Shown here: positions 10,898 to 22,519 of the stretch, piece by piece | How the letters are laid out: the number at the start of each line of letters is the position of its first letter | Position numbering within the stretch: position 1 is the first letter of the stretch | Origin: Hyperoplus lanceolatus | Taxonomy: Eukaryota; Chordata; Actinopteri; Uranoscopiformes; Ammodytidae | DNA: 64,000 bases | Reading direction: 5' to 3' | NCBI GenBank assembly: GCA_026929865.2 | Contig: CM049417.1 | Location: 1 to 64,000, forward strand | Notes under the pieces: model-generated | What the model was told of the DNA's origin: nothing | The model's database searches: none | The model's input: only the letters and a program-made list of their open reading frames with translations | Translations under genes and position numbers: made by a program

Positions 10898-12978
10898 AAA
10901 ATTAGATATGATTTTGAATTCAATTAAAAAAAAAACGCCCTGTTATTCCAGAGTCATTCCACTCCAGGGTCATAGTTCACGACCCCATGAAGCCACACAA
11001 AAAGTTTCAGGATATTCTGATGTGTACTTTCAAAATAAAAGACCACTTGATCTTGAAAATATCATAGAAATTAGATATGATTTTGGATTCAATTTTTAAA
11101 AAAACACCCTGTTATTCCAGAGTCTTTCCACTGCAGGGTCATAATTCACAACCCCATGAGGTCAAACAAGAAGATTCAGGACATTCTGATGTGTAGTTTC
11201 AAAATAAAAGCCCACTAGATATTGAAAATATGAGAGAAATTAGATATGATTTTGGATTAAATTTTTAAAAAAACGCCCTGTTATTCCAGAGTCATTCCAC
11301 TCCAGGGTCATAGTTCACGACCCCAAGAGGCAGCAAAAAAAGTTTCAGGACATTCTGATGTGTAGTTTCAGAATAAAAGCCCACTAGATATTGAAAATAT
11401 GAGAGAAATTAGATATGATTTTGGATTCAATTTTTTAAAAAACGCCCTGTTATTCCAGAGTCATTCCACTCCAGGGTCATAGTTCACAACCCCATGAGGT
11501 CCCCCAAGAACTTTCAGGACATCCTGATGTGTAGTTTCAAAATAAAAGCCCACTAGATATTGAAAATATGAGAGAAATTAGATATGATTTTGGATTCAAT
11601 TTTTAAAAAAACGCCCTGTTATTCCAGAGTCATTCCACTCCAGGGTCATAGTTCAAGACCCCATGAGGCCAAACAAAAAGTTTCAGGACATTCTGATGTG
11701 TACTTTCAAAATAAAAGCCCACTTGATATTGAAAATATCAGAGAAATTAGATATGATTTTGGATTCAATTTTTAAAAAAACACCCTGTTATTCCAGAGTC
11801 ATTCCACTGCAGGGTCATAATTCACAACCCCATGAGGTCACACAAGAAGATTCAGGACATTCTGATGTGTACTTTCAGGGTGACCTCATGGGGTGACCTC
11901 ATGGGGTTGTGAACTTTGACCCTGGAGTTGAATCACTCTGGAATAACAGGGTGTTTCCAAAATCAAAATCAATTTCTCTCATATTTTCAATATCAAGTGA
12001 GAGTTTTTATTCTGAAACTACACATCAGAATGTCCTGAAACTTTGTGTGTGGCCTCATGGGGTCGTGAACTATGACCCTGGAGTTGAATAACTCTGGAAT
12101 AACAGGGCGTTTTTTTAATAATTGTAGTTTCAGAATAAAAGCCCCCTAGATATTGAAAATATGAGAGAAATTAGATATGATTTTGGATTCAATTTAAAAA
12201 AAAATCCCCTGTTATTCCAGAGTCATTCCACTCCAGGGTCATAGTTCACGACCCCATGAGGTCCCCCAAGAAGTTTCAGGACATTCTGATGTGTAGTTTC
12301 AGAATAAAAGCCCACTAGATATTGAAAATATGAGAGAAATTAGATATGATTTTGGATTCAATTTTTTAAAAAACGCCCTGTTATTCCAGAGTCATTCCAC
12401 TCCAGGGTCATAGTTGACAACCCCATGAGGTCCCCCAAGAACTTTCAGGATATTCTGATGTGTACTTTCAAAATAAAAGCCCACTTGATATTGAAAATAT
12501 CAGAGAAATTAGATATGATTTTGGATTAAATTTTTAAAAAAACACCCTGTTATTCCAGAGTCATTCCACTCCAGGGTCCTAGTTCACAACCCCATGAGGT
12601 AACCCAAGAAGTTTCAGGACATTCTGATGTGTAGTTTCAAAATAAAAGCCCACTAGATATTGAAAATATCAGAGAAATTAGATATGATTTTGAATTCAAT
12701 TAAAAAAAAAAACCCTGTTATTCCAGAGTCATTCCACTCCAGGGTCATAGTTCACGACCCCATGAAGCCACACAAAAAGTTTCAGGATATTCTGATGTAT
12801 AGTTTCAGAATAAAAGCCCACTAGATATTGAAAATATGAGAGAAATTAGATATGATTTTGGATTCAATTTAAAAAAAAACGCCCTGTTATTCCAGAGTCA
12901 TTCCACTGCAGGGTCATAATTCACAACCCCATGAGGTCACACAAGAAGATTCAGGACATTCTGATGTGTACTTTCAGG
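10845..12978 (+). repeat. Higher-order repeat A, copy 3 (~2.13 kb)
   Basis: Repeats the marker order of copy 2: GACCACTTGATCTT at 11041, AGAGGCAGCAAAAAA at 11326, inverted block at 11878 (1033 bp in), AATAATTGTAG at 12117, GTCCTAGTTCAC near 12576, mini block at 12977. Few differences from copy 2 are seen. Confidence 0.88.
11878..12116 (-). repeat. Inverted satellite block with truncated 3' edge
   Basis: Counterpart of the block at 9732, with an extra deletion in the first reverse unit (GGGTGTTTCCAAAATC, T-tract and TTGAA lost). Confidence 0.9.
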
Positions 12979-13031
12979 GCGTTTTCTTTTTAATTGAATC
13001 CGAAATCATATCTAATTTGTCTCATATTTTC
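12977..13031 (-). repeat. Mini inverted block d
   Basis: Carries the same T-tract C as the block at 10843. The unit after it is CACAACC/GAGGTCTCCC rather than the GACCACTTG unit, so higher-order repeat A ends here. Confidence 0.9.
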
Positions 13032-15193
13032 AAAATTAGATATGATTTTGAATTCAATTAAAAAAAAAACGCCCTGTTATTCCAGAGTCATTCCACTCCA
13101 GGGTCATAGTTCACAACCCCATGAGGTCTCCCAAGAAGTTTCAGGACATTCTGATGTGTAGTTTCAAAATTAAAGCGCACTAGATAGTGAAAATATGAGA
13201 GAAATTAGATATGATTTTGGATTACATTTTTAAAAAAACGCCCTGTTATTCCAGAGTCATTCCACTCCAGGGTCATAGTTCACGACCCCATGAGGCCACA
13301 AAAACAGTTTCAGGACATTCTGATGTGTAGTTTCAGAATAAAAGCCCACTAGATATTGAAAATATGAGAGAAATTAGATATGATTTTGGATTCAATTTTT
13401 AAAAAAACGCCCTGTTATTCCAGAGTCATTCCACTCCAGGGTCATACTTCACAACCCCATGAAGCAACACACAAAGTTTCAGGATATTCTGATGTGTAGT
13501 TTCAGAATAAAAGCCCACTAGATATTGAAAATATGAGAAAAATTAGATATGATTTTGGATTCAATTTAAAAAAAAACGCCCTGTTATTCCAGAGTCATTC
13601 CACTCCAGGGTCATAGTTCACAACCCCATGAGGTCCCCCAAGAAGTTTCAGGACATTCTGATGTGTAGTTTCAAAATAAAAGCCCACTAGATATTGAAAA
13701 TATGAGAGAAATTAGATATGATTTTGGATTCAATTTTTAAAAAAACACCCTGTTATTCCAGAGTCATTCCACTCCAGCGTCATAGTCCACGACCCCTCGA
13801 GGCCACCCAAAATTTTCAGAACATTTTGATGTGTAGTTTCAAAATTAAAGCGCACTAGATATTGAAAATATGAGAGAAATTACATATGATTTTGGATTAA
13901 ATTTTTAAAAAGACGCCCTTTTATTCCAGAGTCATTCCACTCCAGGGTCATAGTTCACGACCCCATGAGGCCACACAAACAGTTTCAGGACATTCTGATG
14001 TATAGTTTCAGAAAAAAAGCCCACTAGATATTGAAAATATGAGAGAAATTAGATATGATTTTAAATTCTATTTAAAAAAAAACGCCCTGTTATTCCAGAG
14101 TCATTACACTCCAGGGTCATAGTTCACAACCCCATGAGGTCACCCAAGAAGTTTCAGGACATTCTGATGTGTAGTTTCAAAATAAAAGCCCACTAGATAT
14201 TGAAAATATGAGAGAAATTAGATATGATTTTGGATTCAATTTTTAAAAAAACGCCCTGTTATTCCAGAGTCATTCCACTCCAGGGTCATAGTTCACGACC
14301 CCATGAAGCCACACAAAAAGTTTCAGGATATTCTGATGTGTACTTTCAAAATAAAAGCCCACTTGATATTGAAAATATCACAGAAATTAGATATGATTTT
14401 GGATTAAATTTTTAAAAAAACGCCCTGTTATTCCAGAGTCATTCCACTCCAGGGTCATAGTTCACGACCCCATGAAGCCACACAAAAAGTTTCAGGATAT
14501 TCTGATGTGTACTTTCAAAATAAAAGCCCACTTGATATTGAAAATATCAGAGAAATTAGATATGATTTTGGATTCAATTTTAAAAAAAACACCCTGTTAT
14601 TCCAGAGTCATTCCACTGCAGGGTCATAGTTCACGACCCCATGAAGCCACACAAAATGTTTCAGGATATTCTGATGTGTACTTTCAAAATAAAAGCCCAC
14701 TAGATATTGAAAATATGAAAAAAATTAGATATGATTTTGGATTCAATTTTTAAAAAAATGCCCTGTTATTCCAGAGTCATTCCACTCCAGGGTCATAGTT
14801 AACAACCCCATGAGGTCCCCCAAGAACTTTCAGGACATTCTGATGTGTAGTTTCAAAATAAAAGCCCACTAGATATTGAAAATATGAAAGAAATTAGATA
14901 TGATTTTGGATTCAATTTTTAAAAAAACGCCCTGTTATTCCAGAGTCATTCCACTCCAGGGTCATAGTTCACGACCCCATGAAGCCACACAAAATGTTTC
15001 AGGATATTCTGATGTGTACTTTCAAAATAAAAGCCCACTAGATATTGAAAATATGAGAGAAATTACATATGATTTTGGATTCAATTTTTTAAAAAACACC
15101 CTGTTATTCCAGAGTCATTCCACTGCAGGGTCATAATTCACAACCCCATGAGGTCACACAAGAAGATTCAGGACATTCTGATGTGTACTTTCA

Positions 15194-15248
15194 GGGCGTT
15201 TTTTTTTTAATTGAATCCGAAATCATATCTAATTTGTCTCATATTTTC
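15194..15248 (-). repeat. Mini inverted block e
   Basis: CAGGG-joined short form, 2217 bp after the one at 12977. The T-tract is uninterrupted. Confidence 0.9.
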
Positions 15249-15890
15249 AAAATTAGATATGATTTTGAATTCAATTAAAAAAAAAACGCCCTGTTATTCC
15301 AGAGTCATTCCACTCCAGGGTCATAGTTCACAACCCCATGAGGTCCCCCAAGAAGTTTCAGGACTTTCTGATGTGTAGTTTCAAAATAAAAGCCCACTAG
15401 ATCTTGAAAATATGAGAGAAATTAGATATGATTTTGGATTCAATTTTTAAAAAAACGCCCTGTTATTCCAGAGTCATTCCACTCCAGGGTCATAGTTCAC
15501 GACCCCATGAGGCCACACAAAAAGTTTCAGGACATTCTGATGTGTAGTTTCAGAATAAAAGCCCACTAGATATTGAAAATATGAGAGAAATTAGATATGA
15601 TTTTGGATTCAATTTTTAAAAAAACGCCCTGTTATTCCAGAGTCATTCCACTCCAGGGTCATAGTTCACGACCCCATGAAGCCACACAAAAAGTTTCAGG
15701 ATATTCTGATGTATAGTTTCAGAATAAAAGCCCACTAGATATTGAAAATATGAGAGAAATTAGATATGATTTTGGATTCAATTTAAAAAAAAACGCCCTG
15801 TTATTCCAGAGTCATTCCACTGCAGGGTCATAATTCACAACCCCATGAGGTCACACAAGAAGATTCACGACATTCTGATGTGTACTTTCA

Positions 15891-15945
15891 GGGCGTTTTT
15901 TTTTTAATTGAACCCGAAATCATATCTAATTTGTCTCAAATTTTC
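15891..15945 (-). repeat. Mini inverted block f
   Basis: Short form with GAACCCGAAATC and TCTCAAATTTTC variants. It lies only ~700 bp from the preceding mini block. Confidence 0.9.
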
Positions 15946-18280
15946 AAAATTAGATATGATTTTGAATTCAATTAAAAAAAAAACGCCCTGTTATTCCAGA
16001 GTCATTCCACTCCAGGGTCATAGTTCACAACCCCATGAGGTCCCCCAAGAAGTTTCAGGACATTCTGATGTGTAGTTTCAAAATAAAAGCCCACTAGATA
16101 TTGAAAATATGAGAGAAATTAGATATGATTTTGGATTCAATTTTTAAAAAAACACCCTGTTATTCCAGAGTCATTCAACTCCAGGGTCATAGTTCACGAC
16201 CCCATGAGGCCACACAAAAAGTTTCAGGACATTCTGATGTGTAGTTTCAGAATAAAAGCCCACTAGATATTGAAAATATGAGAAAAATTAGATATGATTT
16301 TGGATTCAATTTTAAAAAAAACGCCCTGTTATTCCAGAGTCATTCCACTCCAGGGTCATAGTTCACAACCCCTTGAGGTCCCCCAAGAAGTTTCAGGACA
16401 TTCTGATGTGTAGTTTCAAAATAAAAGCCCACTAGATATTGAAAATATGAGAGAAATTAGATATGATTTTGGATTCAATTTTTAAAAAAACGCCCTGTTA
16501 TTCCAGAGTCATTCCACTCCAGGGTCATAGTTCACGACCCCATGAGGCCACACAAAAAGTTTCAGGACATTCTGATGTGTACTTTCAGAATAAAAGCCCA
16601 CTAGATATTGAAAATATGGGGTTGAGAATTAGATATGACTTTGGATTCAATTTAAAAAAACGCCCTGTTATTCCAGAGTCATTCCACTCCAGGGTCATAG
16701 TTCACAACCCCATGAGGTCACCCAAGAAGTTTCAGGACATTCTGATGTGTAGTTTCAAAATAAAAGCCCACTAGATATTGTCTAAAATTTGGAGAAATTA
16801 GATATGATTTTGGATTCAATTTTAAAAAAAAACGCCCTGTTATTCCAGAGTCATTCCACTCCAGGGTCATAGTTCACAACCCCATGAGGTCCCCCAAGAA
16901 GTTTCAGGACATTTTGATGTGTAGTTTCAAAATCAAAGCGCACTAGATATTGAAAATATGAGAGAAATTAGATATGATTTTGGATTCAATTAAAAAAAAA
17001 ACGCCCTGTTATTCCAGAGTCATTCCACTCCAGGGTCATAGTTCACGACCCCATGAGGCCCCCCAAGAAGTTTCAGGACATTCTGATGTGTAGTTTCAGA
17101 ATAAAAGCCCACTAGATATTGAAAATATGAGAGAAATTAGATATGATTTTGGATTCAATTTTTAAAAAAAACGCCCTGTTATTCCAGAGTCATTCCACTC
17201 CAGGGTCATAGTTCACGACCCCTGAGGTCACCCAAGAAGTTTCAGGACATTCTGATGTGTAGTTTCAAAATAAAAGCCCACTAGATATTGAAAATATGAG
17301 AGAAATTAGATATGATTTTGGATTCAATTTTAAAAAAAAACGCCCTGTTATTCCAGAGTCATTCCACTCCAGGGTCATAGTTCACGACCCCATGAGGCCA
17401 CACAAACAGTTTCAGGACATTCTGATGTGTAGTTTCAGAATAAAAGCCCACTAGATATTGAAAATATGAGAGAAATTAGATATGATTTTGGATTCAATTT
17501 AAAAAAAAACGCCCTGTTATTCCAGAGTCATTCCACTCCAGGGTCATAGTTCACAACCCCATGAGGTCACCCAAGAAGTTTCAGGACATTCTGATGTGTA
17601 GTTTCAAAATAAAAGCCCACTAGATATTGAAAATATGAGAGAAATTAGACATGATTTTGGATTCAATTTAAAAAAAACGCCCTGTTATTCCAGAGTCATT
17701 CCACTCCAGGGTCATAGTTCACAACCCCATGAGGTCCCCCAAGAACTTTCAGGACATTCTGATGTGTATTTTCAGAATAAAAGCCCACTAGATATTGAAA
17801 ATATGAGAGAAATTAGATATGATTTTGGATTCAATTTAAAAAAAAACGCCCTGTTATTCCAGAGTCATTCCACTCCAGGGTCATAGTTCACAACCCCATG
17901 AGGTCCCCCAAGAACTTTCAGGACATTCTGATGTTTAGTTTCAAAATAAAAGCCCACTAGATATTGAAAATATGAGAGAAATTAGATATGATTTTGGATT
18001 CAATTTAAAAAAAAACGCCCTGTTATTCCAGAGTCATTCCACTCCAGGGTCATAGTTCACGACCCCATGAGGCCACAAAAAAAGTTTCAGGACATTCTGA
18101 TGTGTACTTTCAAAATAAAAGCCCACTAGATATTGAAAATATGAGAGAAATTAGATATGATTTTGGATTCAATTTTTAAAAAACTCCCTGTTATTCCAGA
18201 GTCATTCCACTCCAGGGTCATAGTTCACGACCCCATGAGGCCACACAAAAAGTTTCAGGACATTCTGATGTGTACTTTCA

Positions 18281-18561
18281 GGGTGACCTCATGGGGTGAC
18301 CTCATGGGGTTGTGAACTTTGACCCTGGAGTTGAATGACTCTGGAAAAACAGGGCGTTTTTTTTAAATTGAATCCAAAATCATATCTAATTTCTCTCATA
18401 TTTTCAATATCAAGTGGGCTTTTAATCTGAAACTACACATCAGAATGTCCTGAAAGCCTCATGGGGTCGTGAACTATGACCCTGGAGTGGAATTTTCTGG
18501 AATAACAGGGCGTTTTTTTAAAATTGAATCCGAAATCATATCTAATTTGTCTCATATTTTC
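18281..18561 (-). repeat. Inverted block, first of a tandem pair
   Basis: Preceded by an ordinary CACGACC/GAGGCC unit rather than the CTGCAG unit seen before most blocks. The first reverse unit has GGAAAAACAGGG. Confidence 0.9.
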
Positions 18562-18866
18562 AAAGTTAGATATGATTTTGGATTCAATTAAAAAAAAAAA
18601 CGCCCTGTTATTCCAGAGTCATTCCACTCCAGGGTCATAGTTCACAACCCCATGAGGTCACCCAAGAAGTTTCAGGACATTCTGATGTGTACTTTCAAAA
18701 TAAAAGCCCACTAGATATTGAAAATATGAGAGAAATTAGATATGATTTTGGATTGAATTTTTTAAAAAACTCCCTGTTATTCCAGAGTCATTCCACTCCA
18801 GGGTCATAGTTCACGACCCCATGAGGCCACAAAAAAAGTTTCAGGACATTCTGATGTGTACTTTCA
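18281..18866 (+). repeat. 586-bp tandem duplication, copy 1
   Basis: One inverted block plus about 1.8 forward units. It shares GGAAAAACAGGGCG, CAAAGTTAGATATG and GGATTGAATTTTTTAAAAAA with the adjacent copy. It has lost the ACTTTGTGTGTG segment in its second reverse unit (GTCCTGAAAGCCTCATGG). Confidence 0.9.
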
Positions 18867-19160
18867 GGGTGACCTCATGGGGTGACCTCATGGGGTTGTG
18901 AACTTTGACCCTGGAGTTGAATGACTCTGGAAAAACAGGGCGTTTTTTTTAAATTGAATCCAAAATCATATCTAATTTCTCTCATATTTTCAATATCAAG
19001 TGGGCTTTTAATCTGAAACTACACATCAGAATGTCCTGAAACTTTGTGTGTGGCCTCATGGGGTCGTGAACTATGACCCTGGAGTGGAATTTGTCTGGAA
19101 TAACAGGGCGTTTTTTTTAAAATTGAATCCGAAATCATATCTAATTTGTCTCATATTTTC
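18867..19160 (-). repeat. Inverted block, second of a tandem pair
   Basis: Near-identical to the block at 18281, with GGAAAAACAGGG and the CAAAGTTAGA switch. Confidence 0.9.
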
Positions 19161-19458
19161 AAAGTTAGATATGATTTTGGATTCAATTAAAAAAAAAAAC
19201 GCCCTGTTATTCCAGAGTCATTCCACTCCAGGGTCATAGTTCACAACCCCATGAGGTCACCCAAGAAGTTTCAGGACATTCTGATGTGTACTTTCAAAAT
19301 AAAAGCCCACTAGATATTGAAAATATGAGAGAAATTAGATATGATTTTGGATTGAATTTTTTAAAAAACTCCCTGTTATTCCAGAGTCATTCCACTCCAG
19401 GGTCATAGTTCACGACCCCATGAGGCCACAAAAAAAGTTTCAGGACATTCTGATGTGT
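18867..19458 (+). repeat. Tandem duplication, copy 2
   Basis: Second copy of the 586-bp segment, retaining the ACTTTGTGTGTGGCC stretch. It ends where TGTACTTTCAGGG would be expected but TGTAGTTTCAGAATATAAG is found. Confidence 0.88.
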
Positions 19459-19803
19459 AGTTTCAGAATATAAGCACACTAGATATTGAAAATATGAGAA
19501 AAATTAGATAGGATTTTGGATTACATTTAAAAAAAAAAGGCCTTTTATTCCAGAGTCTTTCCACTCCAGGGTCATAGTTCACAACCCCATGAGGTCCCCC
19601 AAGAAGTTTCAGGACATTCTGATGTGTAGTTTCAGAATAAAAGCCCACTAGATATTGAAAATAGGAGAGAAATTAGATATGATTTTGGATTCAATTTAAA
19701 AAAAAACTCCCTGTTATTCCAGAGTCATTCCACTCCAGGGTCATAATTCACAACCCCATGAGGTCACACAAGAAGATTCAGGACATTCTGATGTGTACTT
19801 TCA

Positions 19804-20097
19804 GGGTGACCTCATGGGGTGACCTCATGGGGTTGTGAACTTTGACCCTGGAGTTGAATGAATCTGGAATAACAGGGCGTTTTTTTTAAATTGAATCCAA
19901 AATCATATCTAATTTCTCTCTTATTTTCAATATCAAGTGGGTTTTTATTCTGAATCTACACATCAGAATGTCCTGAAACTTTGTGTGTGGCCTCATGGGG
20001 TCGTGAACTATGACCCTGGAGTGGAATTTTTCTGGAATAACAGGGCGTTTTTTTTTTAATTGAGTCCAAAATCATATCTAATTTGTCTCATATTTTT
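19804..20097 (-). repeat. Inverted satellite block
   Basis: Full form. The second reverse unit has TTGAGTCCAAAATC, and the switch reads ATATTTTTAAAATCAG. Confidence 0.9.
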
Positions 20098-20737
20098 AAA
20101 ATCAGATATGATTTTGGATTCAATAAAAAAAAAACGCCCTGTTATTCCAGAGTCTTTCCACTCCAGGGTCATAGTTCACAACCCCATGAGGTCCCCCAAG
20201 AAGTTTCAGGACATTCTGATGTGTAGTTTCAAAATAAAAGCCCACTAGATATTGAAAATATGAAAGAAATTAGATATGATTTTGGATTCAATTTTTAAAA
20301 AATCGCCCTGTTATTCCAGAGTCATTCCACTCCAGCGTCATAGTCCACGACCCCTCGAGGCCACACAAAAAGTTTCAGGACATTCTGATGTGTAGTTTCA
20401 AAATTAAAGCGCACTAGATATTGAAAATATGAGAGAAATTACATATGATTTTGGATTAAATTTTTAAAAAAACGCCCTGTTATTCCAGAGTCATTCCACT
20501 CCAGGGTCATAGTTCACGACCCCATGAGGCCACACAAACAGTTGCAGGACATTCTGATGTGTAGTTTCAGAATAAAAGCCCACTAGATATTGAAAATATG
20601 AGATAATTAGATATGATTTTGGATTCAATTTTTTAAAAAACACCCTGTTATTCCAGAGTCATTTCACTGCAGGGTCATAATTCACAACCCCATGAGGTCA
20701 CACAAGAAGATTCAGGACATTCTGATGTGTACTTTCA

Positions 20738-21023
20738 GGGTGACCTCATGGGGTGACCTCATGGGGTTGTGAACTTTGACCCTGGAGTTGAATCTCTCTG
20801 GAATAACAGGGCGTTTTTTTGAATCCAAAATCATATCTAATTTCTCTCATATTTTCAATATCAAGTGGGCTTTTAATCTGAAACTACACATCAGAATGTC
20901 CTGAAACTTTGTGTGTGGCCTCATGGGGTCGTGAACTATGACCTTGGAGTGGAATTTTTCTGGAGTAACTGGGCGTTTTTTTTAATTGAATCCGAAATCA
21001 TATCTAATTTGTCTCATATTTTC
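20738..21023 (-). repeat. Inverted satellite block
   Basis: Full form. The first T-tract is shortened to GCGTTTTTTTGAATCC, and the second unit reads CTGGAGTAACTGGGCG. Confidence 0.9.
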
Positions 21024-21495
21024 AAAATTAGATATGATTTTGGATTCAATTAAAAAAAAACACCCTGTTATTCCAGAGTCATTCCACTCCAGGGTCATAG
21101 TTCACAACCCCATGAGGTCCCCCAAGAAGTTTCAGGACATTCTGATGTGTAGTTTCAAAATAAAAGCCCACTAGATATTGAAAATATGAGAGAAATTAGA
21201 TATGATTTTGGATTCAATTTTTTAAAAAACGCCCTGTTATTCCAGAGTCATTCCACTCCAGCGTCATAGTCCACGACCCCTCGAGGCCACACAAAAAGTT
21301 TCAGGACATTCTGATGTGTAGTTTCAAAATTAAAGCGCACTAGATGTTGAAAATATGAGAGAAATTAGATATGATTTTGGATTCAATTTTTAAAAAATCA
21401 CCCTGTTATTCCAGAGTCATTCCACTGAAGGGTCATAATTCACAACCCCATGAGGTCACACAAGAAGATTCAGGACATTCTGATGTGTACTTTCA

Positions 21496-21785
21496 GGGTG
21501 ACCTCATGGGGTGACCTCATGGGGTTGTGAACTTTGACCCTGGAGTTGAATCACTCTGGAATAACAGGGCGTTTTTTTTTAAAGTGAATCCAAAATCATA
21601 TCTAATTTCTCTCATATTTTCAATATCAAGTGGGCTTTTATTCTGAAACTACACATCAGAATGTCCTGAAACTTTGTGTGTGGCCTCATGGGGTCGAACT
21701 ATGACCCTGGAGTGGAATTTTCTGGAATAACAGGGCGTTTTTTTTTATTGAATCCGAAATCATATCTAATTTGTCTCATATTTTC
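21496..21785 (-). repeat. Inverted satellite block
   Basis: Full form with a 2-bp loss in the second unit (GGGGTCGAACTATG). The upstream unit has CACTGAAGGGTC instead of CACTGCAGGGTC. Confidence 0.9.
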
Positions 21786-22519
21786 AAAATTAGATATGAT
21801 TTTGGATTCAATTAAAAAAAAAAACGCCCTGTTATTCCAGAGTCATTCCACTCCAGGGTCATAGTTCACAACCCCATGAGGTCCCCCAAGAAGTTTCAGG
21901 ACATTCTGATGTGTAGTTTCAAAATAAAAGCCCACTAGATATTGAAAATATGAGAGAAATTAGATATGATTTTGGATTCAATTTTTTAAAAAACGTCCTG
22001 TTATTCCAGAGTCATTCCACTCCAGGGTCATAGTTCACAACCCCATGAGGTCCCCCAAGAACTTTCAGGACATTCTGATGTGTAGTTTCAAAATAAAAGC
22101 CCACTAGATATTGAAAATATGAGAGAAATTAGATATGATTTTGGATTCAATTTTTAAAAAAACGCCATGTTATTCCAGAGTCATTCCACTCCAGGGTCAT
22201 AGTTCACGACCCCATGAGGCCACACAAAAAGTTTCAGGACATTCTGATGTGTAGTTTCAGAATAAAAGCCCACTAGATATTGAAAATATGAGAGAAATTA
22301 GATATGATTTTGGATTCAATTTTTAAAAAAACGCCCTGTTATTCCAGAGTCATTCCACTCCAGGGTCATAGTTCACGACCCCATGAAGCCACACAAAAAG
22401 TTTCAGGATATTCTAATGTGTACTTTCAAAATAAAAGCCCACTTGATATTGAAAATATCAGAGAAATTAGATATGATTTTGCATTCAATTTTTTAAAAAA
22501 ACGCCCTGTTATTCCAGAG

